From JBMOKU01 sp049324315 (GTDB lineage: Bacteria; Bacillota; Clostridia; Peptostreptococcales; Thermotaleaceae): 64,000 nucleotides of DNA. The position numbers and the translations under genes are program-made. The stretch is taken from assembly GCA_049324315.1 (NCBI GenBank), contig JBMOKU010000008.1:1-64000 (forward strand). The letters are read 5' to 3'. A model generated the notes under the pieces. The model made no database searches. It saw nothing but the letters and a program-made list of their open reading frames with translations, and was not told the origin of the DNA. The stretch's first letter is position 1. Each line of letters opens with the position of its first letter. Below are positions 35,453 to 44,903 of this stretch, piece after piece.

Positions 35453-37057
35453 TTATTGTGTGATTACAAACCATTGCTCAATATTGCTATAAATATCATA
35501 AGATTTTGGATTGATATTTCCTTTGATTTCTTCATTGACAATCACGGCATTGTTCTTAAAAAACAAAGGAAGGTATGGAAGTTCATCAATCATGATTTTT
35601 TGCATTTCTTTGTATTTTTGTTTAACTTCTTGATCTGAAATATTCATTTGCACTTCTGTCAGCAACAGATCCATTCTTGGGTCGCTAAACCCTGCGATGT
35701 TTGTGGATCCAATTTTACTGGAATGGAACGCAAAACTCAAGTTTTGAACAGAAGATAAGTGCCACCCACTCAAAACAATCTCATAGTTCCCGGCAAATAG
35801 CCTCTGCTGATACTCTTCCCAGCCCACAGCTTGTATATTGATATTAATTTCTACTTTTTTAAGCTGCTTTGCGATTAGTTCAGCTATCTTCATTCTCAAT
35901 GGATTGTCATTGTTAACTAACAGGGATAAATCTATTGATTTTTCCGTTCCCGTATTCAGGTTTTCTTCAGATTGGCTCTGTAGGTTTAAATCAAGGAGCA
36001 GCTGCTTTGCCTTCTCTAAATTCATACCGTACTTTTCTCCTTCTTCATCATACAACCATGAATGGGGAAAAATAGGTACATCTGTTATGGTTGCGTGCCC
36101 TAGATATATTTCATTGACAAGAGCATGCCGATCTATACCATAGGCGATTGCCTGCCTAAGTCTCTTATCTTTAAGAATTTCTTTATTTAGATTAAAACCA
36201 ATATACTCAATATCCGGACTGACATATTCATATATTTTTAGATACTGATTCTCACTGTATTTTTCCCAATCATAATTTGTTGCCTCAGCCATTGATATCT
36301 CGTTAGCTTCAACGGATGTTAAAGCAGTTTCTTCATCTGGGATAATTTTTGCAGCGATATTCTCAATATAGGGCTTATCCTTCCAATAGTTTTCATTTAC
36401 GTCAAGTTTGATTTCCTTATAGCTATTCACTTTCGCAGCCTTATATTTACCCGTGCCAACAGGTGTATAGTTTACAGTATTGATAAGGGCCTCACTAGAA
36501 GTAAACTTATGTTTTGGTAGAATAGGAAAATAAAATTTGTCGATTAAACTATTCTGTGGACTGTCAAATTCTATCTGAACTTCATGGGAACTAAGAATTT
36601 TGATAGTTTTGATATGCTCAACCATCGGATAAAATATCGAGTTCTTATATTGTTTGATTGAATCAATGGTAAATCTAACATCTTCAGCGTTAAAAGGCTG
36701 TCCGTCATGCCATTTTACATTATTCTTAAGTATAAATTTAACGGCATTGTTGTTATCATATGTGCTCCATGAATCAGCTAAAGCGGGTTGGGGCTTCATA
36801 TTTTCATCTATTTCGATTAAGCCATCGTAAATAAGCTTATTCAAATAAAAAACACTTTTATTGGTGTTGACGACGGGATTTAATGTATCATATTGCGTAA
36901 CAGGAAGAACAATCTCCCCACCGTAGGCAGGTTCCTCTGCAACTTCTACTTCTTCTTCCTGAGGCTGCAAAGGTATGTTCTTCATACTGCAGCCATTGAG
37001 TAAAAAGAGGATCACAAGTATCCAAATCGCAAATAATCGTTTGGGAAATTCCCTCAT
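35453..37057 (-). CDS. Peptide/nickel-type ABC transporter substrate-binding lipoprotein
   Basis: Family 5 extracellular solute-binding protein of 534 aa (DppA/OppA type). Lipoprotein signal with lipobox LLNGC, Cys at 23; then an acidic linker; the SBP_bac_5 fold follows with WHDGQPFNAEDVRFTI near 118-133 and ending LPLFFKNNAVIVNE. No permease or ATPase gene adjoins it, so it either serves a transporter elsewhere or is an orphan. GGAGG precedes the ATG. It follows the NAPRTase gene by 51 bp. Confidence 0.92.
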   Translation of the reverse strand: MREFPKRLFAIWILVILFLLNGCSMKNIPLQPQEEEVEVAEEPAYGGEIVLPVTQYDTLNPVVNTNKSVFYLNKLIYDGLIEIDENMKPQPALADSWSTYDNNNAVKFILKNNVKWHDGQPFNAEDVRFTIDSIKQYKNSIFYPMVEHIKTIKILSSHEVQIEFDSPQNSLIDKFYFPILPKHKFTSSEALINTVNYTPVGTGKYKAAKVNSYKEIKLDVNENYWKDKPYIENIAAKIIPDEETALTSVEANEISMAEATNYDWEKYSENQYLKIYEYVSPDIEYIGFNLNKEILKDKRLRQAIAYGIDRHALVNEIYLGHATITDVPIFPHSWLYDEEGEKYGMNLEKAKQLLLDLNLQSQSEENLNTGTEKSIDLSLLVNNDNPLRMKIAELIAKQLKKVEININIQAVGWEEYQQRLFAGNYEIVLSGWHLSSVQNLSFAFHSSKIGSTNIAGFSDPRMDLLLTEVQMNISDQEVKQKYKEMQKIMIDELPYLPLFFKNNAVIVNEEIKGNINPKSYDIYSNIEQWFVITQ

Positions 37058-37108
37058 ATTTATACCTCCAAGTTAGAATAGTATGAGGTAACACTATACT
37101 TTCATGAA

Positions 37109-38143
37109 TTATAGGATTCTTTTCAACTTTTTATTTTCAACGATTCCTGGAATCCGCCCTCTTTTGGCTACAGGTTTTTTCTCTACTTCTTTTATATCCA
37201 TCGTCATATCAATAGCTGGAGCACCAGAAATAAAACTACCTACACCAAAGGCGTCTGCTCCTGCTTCAGATAGAATCTTAATCTTATCAGGTGTAAGTCC
37301 ACCGGAAACGAATATCTTGACATGTTGATATCCATGAACATCCAGCTTGCACCGCAGTTCTCTAACCAAATGCGGCGTTACACCACCTCTTTCGCTTGGT
37401 GTGTCAAGTCTCACGCCATATAGCTTGTCCCCTAAGGCTTCAGCAATTCGCAGGCTTTCTTCCACTTCATCCTTATATGTATCAACTAAAACAATCCTTT
37501 TGTGATTATCAGGCATTAAACGGTCATAAGCCAGTGCAACTTCCAATGTATCTCCAGCTATTAACATAGCTGCATGTGGAAGTGTACCGGAGGCTTCCAT
37601 ACCTATAATCTTTGATGCCAAGACACAGCTTACGCCACTGGCACCACCTATGATCGCTGCTCTCTCCATGACAGGTGCAACAGCAGGATGAACATGTCTT
37701 GCACCGAAACATAAGAAGGTCTTATCACCGCATGCATCTTTCACTTCTTTGGCAGCAGTCGCCCATCCACTGGCACTGGCTAAGCTTCCAAGCATCGCTG
37801 TTTCAAAAACAGCAAACTCTCTATAAGGTCCTTTGATCCTCACCAGTGTTTCTTTTGCTTCAAAGCTTTCTCCTTCTTCGATGGCCCATACTTGTACATT
37901 TTTATCCCGCAGCATATTTTTCACTTCCTCGATGCCTGCTAAACACCCAGGTTTTCGAGCAAATATCTCTGCTGTAACTTCTACATTGTCCAATTCCATA
38001 TGTCTTAAAATATCCATTGTTCTTAAAAAATAAACATCTGTTGTGAGGCCGCTTAGTATTTCTTCATGTGTTCCTGAATGCACGAGTCTATCTTCCGCCA
38101 TCTTGACTTCTTTGATTTGGTCAAGACTTGTTATATGTTTCAT
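37109..38143 (-). CDS. Nicotinate phosphoribosyltransferase
   Basis: Makes nicotinate mononucleotide from nicotinate and PRPP in NAD salvage. It has 344 aa, the short PncB-like form. SGLTTDVYF at 31-39, the His-bearing FGARHVHP at 146-153, LDTPSERGG and the phosphate-binding FVSGGLTPDKI near the C-terminus match the type II PRTase fold. AAAGGAA precedes the ATG. It lies 16 bp after a DUF441 gene. No NiaR-type operator was recognised upstream. Confidence 0.92.
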   Translation of the reverse strand: MKHITSLDQIKEVKMAEDRLVHSGTHEEILSGLTTDVYFLRTMDILRHMELDNVEVTAEIFARKPGCLAGIEEVKNMLRDKNVQVWAIEEGESFEAKETLVRIKGPYREFAVFETAMLGSLASASGWATAAKEVKDACGDKTFLCFGARHVHPAVAPVMERAAIIGGASGVSCVLASKIIGMEASGTLPHAAMLIAGDTLEVALAYDRLMPDNHKRIVLVDTYKDEVEESLRIAEALGDKLYGVRLDTPSERGGVTPHLVRELRCKLDVHGYQHVKIFVSGGLTPDKIKILSEAGADAFGVGSFISGAPAIDMTMDIKEVEKKPVAKRGRIPGIVENKKLKRIL

Positions 38144-38159
38144 TATTCCACGTTCCTTT

Positions 38160-38657
38160 CTACTTTTTCATCAAGCTCTCTACGATAACAATCAGAAAAT
38201 ATGCTATGCCTGAGCCAATCAATGGTCCCACGGGATACCCTTTAAAAACAACAATGCCGACAACTGTGCCAATTACCACAGAGGTAACAAGCTCGGGTTC
38301 CATTGCTAATAAATAGCCTCCCTTTGAACCAAATATTGCTACGAGTATACCAGCAGCAAAGGACAATATGCCTTTATATGTTTTAAAATGCTGCAGCATC
38401 CCTTTCATATCAATATTTCCAAGAGCAAAAGGAGCTAATATTCCCATCATCAATATAATCACACCAAGGGTAAGACCATACTTATCCAAGAATATCAAAA
38501 TTCCTTGAGAAATATGATAGAAGGGTCCGCCCATGCCGCTTATGAGACTGATTAGCAATAAGACACTGATGGATATAGCCAGCGCATTGTTTTTCCCAAG
38601 TATCGAAATAGCGAGCAAAATCATCAATATTAGATTGCTCATATATTCTTGGTTCAT
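38160..38657 (-). CDS. DUF441 (UPF0756) membrane protein
   Basis: Polytopic membrane protein of 165 aa with about five hydrophobic segments and the DUF441 pattern GLTLGVIILMMGILAPFALG followed by GILVAIFGSKGG and a final GYPVGPLIGSGIAY. Function unknown; the family was named from YeaL-like proteins. AGGAG precedes the ATG. Transcribed with the NAPRTase gene downstream. Confidence 0.87.
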   Translation of the reverse strand: MNQEYMSNLILMILLAISILGKNNALAISISVLLLISLISGMGGPFYHISQGILIFLDKYGLTLGVIILMMGILAPFALGNIDMKGMLQHFKTYKGILSFAAGILVAIFGSKGGYLLAMEPELVTSVVIGTVVGIVVFKGYPVGPLIGSGIAYFLIVIVESLMKK

Positions 38658-38782
38658 GCTTTCATCTCCTGCACTTTGTTATGCTATGTATTATATGCAC
38701 AATCTTTATCTTACGTGTTTGCATAATCATAATAATTATAAAGGAGTTAACGAGATAGTTCAACCAAATCATTATTTTTCTC

Positions 38783-38817
38783 TTAAAAACAGAAGATAAC
38801 AGACCTACGCTGTTATC
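38783..38817 (-). terminator. Terminator after the SLT gene
   Basis: An 8-bp stem GATAACAG/CTGTTATC (38810-38817 with 38795-38802) overlaps the stop codon and is followed by TTCTGTTTTT on the minus strand. Confidence 0.7.
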
Positions 38818-39382
38818 TATATAAGGCACGATAGATTTTATAAGATTTTGAGACTTTTTCAACATATAGCTTCGTTTCCTGAAATGGAATATCAGATAAG
38901 GTTTTTCCATCAGCACTATATTTTTTATCACCGAGCCATTTCCTTACATTCCCGCTGCCACCGTTATATGCAGCCAAAACTAATTTTATATCTCCATTAA
39001 ACTCGTGAAACAATTGATTTATGTACCAACACCCGATTCGAATGTTGGTCTCCGGTTCAAATAACATTTCTTCCTGATAATTATCAATGCCCAATTCCTT
39101 TGAAGCCCAAGCTCCTGTTATTGGTGCAATCTGCATTAATCCTCTGGCCTCTTTGATTGATTGTGCTTTTTTGTTAAATTTGCTTTCTGTTCGAATGATT
39201 GCTGCAATCAAAAACGGGTCTAGTTCATATTCAGTAGTGTATTTAATAATTAAATCACGATAATGTATAGGATATAGCAATTTTAGAAACCAATTGGTGC
39301 TATTGAGAAAAACCCCTGTCATTATGACGATAATCATTAGTAGAATTAGCTTTCGATATTTTCTTAAATCAAATAAAATCAA
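38813..39382 (-). CDS. Membrane-anchored lytic transglycosylase (SLT)
   Basis: Protein of 189 aa with an N-terminal membrane anchor (about 11-28) and an SLT domain: catalytic Glu66 in IIRTESKFN, GLMQIAP near 80-86 and LVLAAYNGGSGNV near 134-146. It differs from the product of 26700-27254 by having an anchor. The start is TTG with GGAGGG seven bases upstream. It follows coaE by 15 bp, so polA-coaE-SLT form one unit, a common order in clostridia. Confidence 0.92.
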   Translation of the reverse strand: MILFDLRKYRKLILLMIIVIMTGVFLNSTNWFLKLLYPIHYRDLIIKYTTEYELDPFLIAAIIRTESKFNKKAQSIKEARGLMQIAPITGAWASKELGIDNYQEEMLFEPETNIRIGCWYINQLFHEFNGDIKLVLAAYNGGSGNVRKWLGDKKYSADGKTLSDIPFQETKLYVEKVSKSYKIYRALYR

Positions 39383-39397
39383 TTAAATCCCTCCGGC

Positions 39398-40018
39398 TTA
39401 CTTACGGTTTAGTCTTTGCAGCTCTTTTATAATCTGATTTCTTAGATCTTCCAAATTTCCGTTGTTATTGATGATTACATCGGCATACTTTTTCTTATCT
39501 TCAATCCTCATTTGTGATTGTATCCTTTCTAACGCTTCGGAAGTGTTTAATTGATCTCTTGCCATGAGACGTTGTAATTGTATCTCTGGCTCCACCGCAA
39601 TTAGCCATACTTCATGAACCAATCGCTGCATGTTCATTTCTATTAATAATGCAGCATCGATAACGAGAATTTTTGTATCTTTACTATTTCTTATTGCATC
39701 GACCTGATGCTCGATTTCTTTTGTAATCCTAGGATGTGTAATCTGGTTTAATTGTTCCCTTTTACTTTCATCAGAAAAGATAAGGCTGCCCAACAGCTTT
39801 CTGTTCAGTGATCCGTCTTTATTGAGAACAATACTTCCAAATGCTGCTTCAATCTCAGCCAAAGCGGGCCCTCCAATTTCAACAATTTGTCTTGCAATAA
39901 TGTCCGCATCTATAATTGGAATACCCAGAGATTGAATAACCTTTGACGCCGTACTTTTTCCTGAAGCAATACCGCCAGTCAATCCAATAATTATACATTC
40001 ATTTTTATTTTGTATCAT
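39398..40018 (-). CDS. coaE: Dephospho-CoA kinase
   Basis: Final step of CoA synthesis: phosphorylates the 3' hydroxyl of dephospho-CoA. It has 206 aa. P-loop GGIASGKST near 14-22, then IDADIIARQIV, and the LID motif region with RLMARDQ. The frame can be extended to a TTG at 40033, but that codon is part of the ribosome site TTGGAG, so the ATG at 40018 was taken. The start lies 14 bases inside polA, indicating coupling. Confidence 0.95.
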   Translation of the reverse strand: MIQNKNECIIIGLTGGIASGKSTASKVIQSLGIPIIDADIIARQIVEIGGPALAEIEAAFGSIVLNKDGSLNRKLLGSLIFSDESKREQLNQITHPRITKEIEHQVDAIRNSKDTKILVIDAALLIEMNMQRLVHEVWLIAVEPEIQLQRLMARDQLNTSEALERIQSQMRIEDKKKYADVIINNNGNLEDLRNQIIKELQRLNRK

Positions 40019-42668
40019 ACCAGCTTTCTCCAATATTCAAATCTATTTTTAATGGGACATCCATGGATAACGCATTCTCCATTTCATTTTCAACAATTTT
40101 TTTGACTTCTTCAATCTCATCTCTATACACTTCTACCAGCAATTCATCATGCACCTGAAGAATCAGCTTTGATTTCAGTTGTCTTTCTTTTAGCTTTGTA
40201 TAGACTTTTATCATTGCTATCTTGATAATATCTGCAGCACTTCCTTGAATTGGGGTATTCATGGCTGTTCTTTCACCAAAGCTCTTTAAGTTATAGTTGC
40301 TGGATTTTATTTCGGGTATATATCTTCTTCTGTTTAGCATTGTTGTCACATATCCTTTTTCCACGCATTCTTTTACCGTTTTCTCCATATATGCTTTTAC
40401 ACCATGATATTTCTTAAAGTACTCATCAATGTAGCGCTGTGCTTCTTTTCTAGCTATATGAAGGTTTTCAGATAGCCCATAGTCGCTAATTCCATAAACA
40501 ATGCCAAAATTTACTGCTTTTGCACTGCTTCTTTGAAATGATGTAACTTCATCGAGAGGTACATTAAATACTTTTGCAGCAGTTGTTGCATGGATATCTT
40601 GATTAAGATGGAATGCTTCCTTCAAATTTTCATCTTGTGAAATATGTGCTAATACTCTTAACTCGATCTGAGAATAGTCTGCATCTAAAAATAAGTATTC
40701 ATGATTGGATGGTACAAAAACTTTTCTGATTTCCCTGCCTGCTTCCAGTTTTATGGGGATATTCTGAAGGTTAGGTTCTGTACTGCTAATTCTCCCCGTA
40801 GAAGTTACTGTTTGATTGAAACTGGAATGAATTTTATTTGTCGTTGGGTTAATAACTGCAATTAAGCCATCGATGTATGTTGATTTTAGCTTTACCAACT
40901 GTCTATATTCTATGATTTTGGGTATGATTTCATGCTTTTTATATAATTTCTCCAGTACTTCCGCATTTGTAGAATAGCCGGTTTTTGTCTTTTTAATGGT
41001 CGGCAATCCCAATTTATCAAATAGTATCTCACCCAGCTGCTTGGTTGAGTTAATATTGAAGGATTCTCCTGCCAGTTGATAGATCTCGCTTGTTAGAACA
41101 TGGATTTTTTCATCCAATTTTTCGCCTATTTCTTGCAGCTTCTCTTTATTCACGCAAACGCCTCTATATTCCATATCAGCCAATACTTCGATTAAAGGCA
41201 TTTCTACATGGAAAAATAACTTTTCTAATCCATTCTCTTCAATGCTTTTCATAAAAACATTGTTTACACCCTTAACAGTTGTACACCAATGAAATCCATG
41301 TTGTGCAAGTTGAATGGCCTCAATGTCTTGATAGCGTTGGGCGTTCTTTCCTTTCCCAAGTACATCTTCGCTTGAAGGGAATGTCATTGCTAAGTACTCA
41401 GCAGCAATATTATGGATATCATAGTTTGATCGAGTGGGTTCAATCAAGTATAAAGCAATAGCTGCATCAAAAGCAAGCCCTCTAAGATGGATTCCGTGCC
41501 TTAATAGTGCCACGACGTCTTTTTTTGTTTCATGTCCATATTTTTTGATATGCTCATCTTCAAATACATCTTTTAACAGGGATATGTTTTGAGGATTTTC
41601 TCTTAAATCTATATAGATATATTCATCCTCAAGCATTATGCAAATACCCACAATCGGATCTTTAAAAATATCATGGGCATCCCAAAAGATCTTAAAGATA
41701 AAAGTTTGGCACTGTTTTAGTTTTTTACTCAGTACTTGAATATCTTCTGTCTCTTTTAGCACAGTAATGTCTTGCTGCTCTTGAATGTAATCAGGTTGTT
41801 CATGGTCTTTTTTCAGTTTATTGATTAAGCTGTGAAATTCAAGTTTCCTAAAAAGTGGTATCAATTTATCCATATCTGGCTTTTCAGTCTGCATTTCCTC
41901 TAAGGATATCTCTACCGGAACATCCGTCATAATCGTTGCCAGTCGTTTACTCAGCATGGCCTGTTCAGCATAATCTTCGATTTTTTGCTTTAGTTTTGCA
42001 TTGGATATCCTATCCGTATTCTTTAGCAGGTTTTCAATACTGTCGAATTCCTTGATTAGTTTGATGGCTGTTTTTTCTCCAATTCCAGGTACGCCTGGTA
42101 TATTATCGGATTTGTCACCCATTAATCCTTTTAAATCGATAAACTGTTCCGGTGTCACCTCATATTTTGCCAAAACTTCACTTTTATCATATACTTCTAG
42201 GGAGCTTATCCCCTTTTTCGTGATAAGTATCTTCGTTATTTCCGACGCCAGCTGCAGCGCATCTCTGTCCCCTGTTACTACAATTGGATGCAATGACGCA
42301 TTTTCTCCATATTTAACTAGGGTTCCGATTAAATCATCTGCCTCAAAACCGTCGATTTCAACCCTGTGAATCCGGAAGGCATCTAAAACCTCTTTAAGAA
42401 TGGGCATTTGCTGACTAAGCTCATCAGGCATTCTCTTCCTTCCAGCTTTGTAGTCTTCAAATTCCATATGTCTAAAAGTTGGGGCTTTACGGTCAAAGGC
42501 GACACTGATATACCTTGGGTCGTATTCCTCCAATATTTTATATAACATATTTACAAATCCATAAACTGCATTTGTGTGAAGCCCTTCCTTTGTTGTCAAA
42601 GTCGGTATACCATAGAATGCCCGGTTGATCAAGCTATTCCCGTCTATAATAACCATACGTTTATCCAT
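40005..42668 (-). CDS. polA: DNA polymerase I
   Basis: Repair and Okazaki-fragment polymerase of 887 aa. The N-terminal 5'-3' exonuclease/FEN domain (about 1-290) has VIIDGNSLINRAFYG, FDRKAPTFRH, and GDRDALQL. The central 3'-5' exonuclease domain (about 300-460) lacks the DxE motif, so proofreading is probably lost as in Bacillus and Taq PolI. The polymerase domain has motif A DADYSQIELRVLAH, motif B KAVNFGIVYG and motif C QVHDELLVEV. GGAG lies nine bases before the ATG at 42668; the frame is open 24 bases further upstream. Confidence 0.97.
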   Translation of the reverse strand: MDKRMVIIDGNSLINRAFYGIPTLTTKEGLHTNAVYGFVNMLYKILEEYDPRYISVAFDRKAPTFRHMEFEDYKAGRKRMPDELSQQMPILKEVLDAFRIHRVEIDGFEADDLIGTLVKYGENASLHPIVVTGDRDALQLASEITKILITKKGISSLEVYDKSEVLAKYEVTPEQFIDLKGLMGDKSDNIPGVPGIGEKTAIKLIKEFDSIENLLKNTDRISNAKLKQKIEDYAEQAMLSKRLATIMTDVPVEISLEEMQTEKPDMDKLIPLFRKLEFHSLINKLKKDHEQPDYIQEQQDITVLKETEDIQVLSKKLKQCQTFIFKIFWDAHDIFKDPIVGICIMLEDEYIYIDLRENPQNISLLKDVFEDEHIKKYGHETKKDVVALLRHGIHLRGLAFDAAIALYLIEPTRSNYDIHNIAAEYLAMTFPSSEDVLGKGKNAQRYQDIEAIQLAQHGFHWCTTVKGVNNVFMKSIEENGLEKLFFHVEMPLIEVLADMEYRGVCVNKEKLQEIGEKLDEKIHVLTSEIYQLAGESFNINSTKQLGEILFDKLGLPTIKKTKTGYSTNAEVLEKLYKKHEIIPKIIEYRQLVKLKSTYIDGLIAVINPTTNKIHSSFNQTVTSTGRISSTEPNLQNIPIKLEAGREIRKVFVPSNHEYLFLDADYSQIELRVLAHISQDENLKEAFHLNQDIHATTAAKVFNVPLDEVTSFQRSSAKAVNFGIVYGISDYGLSENLHIARKEAQRYIDEYFKKYHGVKAYMEKTVKECVEKGYVTTMLNRRRYIPEIKSSNYNLKSFGERTAMNTPIQGSAADIIKIAMIKVYTKLKERQLKSKLILQVHDELLVEVYRDEIEEVKKIVENEMENALSMDVPLKIDLNIGESWYDTK

Positions 42669-42795
42669 CTTTACACGCTCCTTGCCATTCATGTATTCCG
42701 TTCAAACAATATACTACCCAGATTTGAATCATATCATAGATTCCGTCATCTTTCTATATTCTTAATGATTTTAAAAAATCCTTTAAAAAATATCA

Positions 42796-42828
42796 TGAAA
42801 AAGAACACTCCAGTAAAAAGGAGTGTTC
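42796..42828 (-). terminator. Terminator of the ECF sigma/anti-sigma operon
   Basis: A perfect 9-bp stem GAACACTCC/GGAGTGTTC (42820-42828 with 42803-42811) followed by TTTTTC on the minus strand. Confidence 0.8.
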
Positions 42829-42853
42829 ATCATACATATCCTATGTGTGCACA

Positions 42854-44155
42854 CTATTCACGCATTTTTCTAATTCTTTTTATGACAAACCATATAATGG
42901 GGATTCCTATGAGCAAGCCAATCATTAAAACGGGAAGAATACTCACAAATCCTATGACTGTCCTCTCTGCAAATGATACGATTTGATTAACTGTCAAAAT
43001 AAAACCTTTTTTTGATTTTTCCCAAAGTGTATCGCTAACGGGTTGTATTTTACGATCCTTAGGCTGTATTTCATTTAAGGATACCTGAATCGTAGCAAAA
43101 TTAACGAGTTCATCCCATCTTACAATATCACCAGTCAATCTATTGATTTCTCCACGTACTCTTGTCAATTCTCTTTCAACTTCCAGTATATCTTTAACGT
43201 TGTTTGCCTTACTCATAATTTCTCTAAGCTGTTTCTCTTGTATTCTTAGATTCTCAACCTCATTCATTGTATCGCGGTATTGATTTGTTATATCCTGTCC
43301 ATCTTCACCAAAATTCGTTACAGTACCTAGTGCTTTAATCTGTTGAACGATGTCTTGATAGCGGTCTTCGGGAATACGCAAGGTTAGATTGCCTACACGT
43401 AAAGATTCCTCTGGTTTTTCTGGAATGTATATTTTGTATTGTGTATTCGAGTTTTGGATATAGCCACCCGAGCTCAATGTAGTAGTGGTAATATTGTTAA
43501 AGACTTCATCATAATTGGTTACATCTATACTGATAAAACTGGACTTTATGACCTTTCTTTCCTGTATATCCCTATCCATAAGTTGCTGCGTTTCATCAGC
43601 TGCCACATCAAATTCAGTTACCTGATTTTCCGCGGTTGTTCCATTGATCTCCATTTTTCTCATTTGACCTGGCTGTGATTCCTGTACGCCATAAAATTCA
43701 GGGGCAGCGGGTGCACCTTGGGTATAATCCATTCCTCCCCTGTCCTCAGCAGCCATTTCGGGTTGGGACATTTTTGACATGTTACCCATCCTGAAGAGAT
43801 TGGAGCTGCTGGCAGAAATCACGATTACAACTATTGCTGCCGCTATGGCGCTGAATCTTTTCCAATTGACACTTTTTCTTTTCTTTTGAATGATTTCTGT
43901 ATCATTATCCTTTTGAACGGCTTTTTCCTCTTCGTTTGCATTTAATAATGCCTGATGTAGATCTTGCTTAAAGTTTTCAGGCAGTTCTACCATAGGAAGG
44001 TCTTTGCACGCTTGTGCAATTTCTAATAATTCAGTATACATCTTTCTACATTCTGGACATTCTTTCATATGGTTTTCCATCATAGCTTCTGTATGCTCAT
44101 CTAATAATCCATCAATGTAAAGTGTTAAGATTTCGTCCATTTCTATGCATCTCAT
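42854..44155 (-). CDS. Zinc-finger anti-sigma / DUF4349 membrane protein
   Basis: Protein of 433 aa. An N-terminal anti-sigma zinc finger (Cys3 plus HMKECPEC at 29-36) is cytoplasmic; the first membrane segment is at about 101-116. The extracytoplasmic DUF4349 region (about 190-385) has a long coiled coil (NEVENLRIQEKQLREIMSKANNVKD), and a C-terminal membrane segment (about 400-428) ends KRIRKMRE. The likely role is to hold the adjacent ECF sigma factor until an envelope signal is received. The start overlaps the sigma gene stop by 4 bp and has a strong GGAGGG. The signal is unknown. Confidence 0.88.
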   Translation of the reverse strand: MRCIEMDEILTLYIDGLLDEHTEAMMENHMKECPECRKMYTELLEIAQACKDLPMVELPENFKQDLHQALLNANEEEKAVQKDNDTEIIQKKRKSVNWKRFSAIAAAIVVIVISASSSNLFRMGNMSKMSQPEMAAEDRGGMDYTQGAPAAPEFYGVQESQPGQMRKMEINGTTAENQVTEFDVAADETQQLMDRDIQERKVIKSSFISIDVTNYDEVFNNITTTTLSSGGYIQNSNTQYKIYIPEKPEESLRVGNLTLRIPEDRYQDIVQQIKALGTVTNFGEDGQDITNQYRDTMNEVENLRIQEKQLREIMSKANNVKDILEVERELTRVRGEINRLTGDIVRWDELVNFATIQVSLNEIQPKDRKIQPVSDTLWEKSKKGFILTVNQIVSFAERTVIGFVSILPVLMIGLLIGIPIIWFVIKRIRKMRE

Positions 44156-44769
44156 AGTATCCCTCCTTTCTCTATTTTGACGTGTCGATTTTGAGAAAGT
44201 TCCATTCTATTTGTTAATATATCTCTTAGTGCAATCCTCGCTCTGCTAATTCTTGATTTTACCGTTCCTTCCGGACAATCAAGTATTTCACCTATCTGTT
44301 CGTAGCTTAACCCCTTAATGTCTCTTAATATAATCACTACTTTATGCTGCTCAGGCAGGAGACTAATCGCTTTATATAGGGCCTTGGCCTCTTCTCTTTT
44401 CTCAACGATTTCTTCTGTAGTACTGCTTTCATCAGGAACATTTCTCTGAAATGTACTGTCTTCTGCCTCCATGGGATTGTCTAAAGATGTCGTTTTATTT
44501 TTTTTCTTCTTTCGCAATTCATCCAGACATGTATTCGTGACAATTTTATATAACCAGGTTGAAAAGCTGGATTGTTCATTAAAAGAAGAAATAGACTTAT
44601 ACACTTTAACCAAAGCGTCTTGGGTCGCATCTTTGGCATCTTCCATATCCCCCAGCATTCGATAGGCAATATTAAAAGCCAGCTTTTGATACTGTTCGAT
44701 CAATCTCTCGAAGCTTTCTATATCTCCCTTTTTACTTTTTTCAATTAACAAGTGCTCCAAATCATTCAT
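44152..44769 (-). CDS. ECF RNA polymerase sigma factor (SigW-like)
   Basis: Group 4 sigma factor of 205 aa. Region 2 (about 25-90) contains NIAYRMLGDMEDAKDATQDALVKVY and FSTWLYKIVTNTCLDELRK; region 4 (about 135-190) has LPEQHKVVIILRDIKGLSYEQIGEIL and EGTVKSRISRAR. It is translationally coupled to its anti-sigma gene. A GGAAC-N16-CGTC element upstream suggests autoregulation. The target regulon is probably envelope stress, as for SigW/SigX-type factors, which is inference. Confidence 0.93.
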   Translation of the reverse strand: MNDLEHLLIEKSKKGDIESFERLIEQYQKLAFNIAYRMLGDMEDAKDATQDALVKVYKSISSFNEQSSFSTWLYKIVTNTCLDELRKKKKNKTTSLDNPMEAEDSTFQRNVPDESSTTEEIVEKREEAKALYKAISLLPEQHKVVIILRDIKGLSYEQIGEILDCPEGTVKSRISRARIALRDILTNRMELSQNRHVKIEKGGIL

Positions 44770-44808
44770 GTCTTCTCACACCCCCCGTATAATACTCCCG
44801 TTTTTTTT

Positions 44809-44833
44809 GACGTAATTCTTGCAATAAAGTTCC
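44809..44833 (-). promoter_or_regulatory. ECF-type autoregulatory promoter
   Basis: Minus-strand GGAAC (44833-44829), 16 bp, CGTC (44812-44809), 40 bases before the sigma gene. This is the canonical ECF promoter layout. Confidence 0.7.
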
Positions 44834-44872
44834 ATCATTTTTAATAGTATTTCACATCATTACTATAATGAT

Positions 44873-44903
44873 AAAAATAAGAGACTGTCAATAGGCAACA
44901 GTC
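44873..44903 (-). terminator. Possible terminator after the L,D-transpeptidase gene
   Basis: A short 6-bp stem GACTGT/ACAGTC (44883-44888, 44898-44903) followed by TCTTATTTTTATC on the minus strand. It overlaps the gene end. Confidence 0.45.

Noticed and set aside
38662..38931. 89-codon minus-strand frame
   Set aside because: It mostly overlaps the lytic transglycosylase gene in another frame and lacks a ribosome site.
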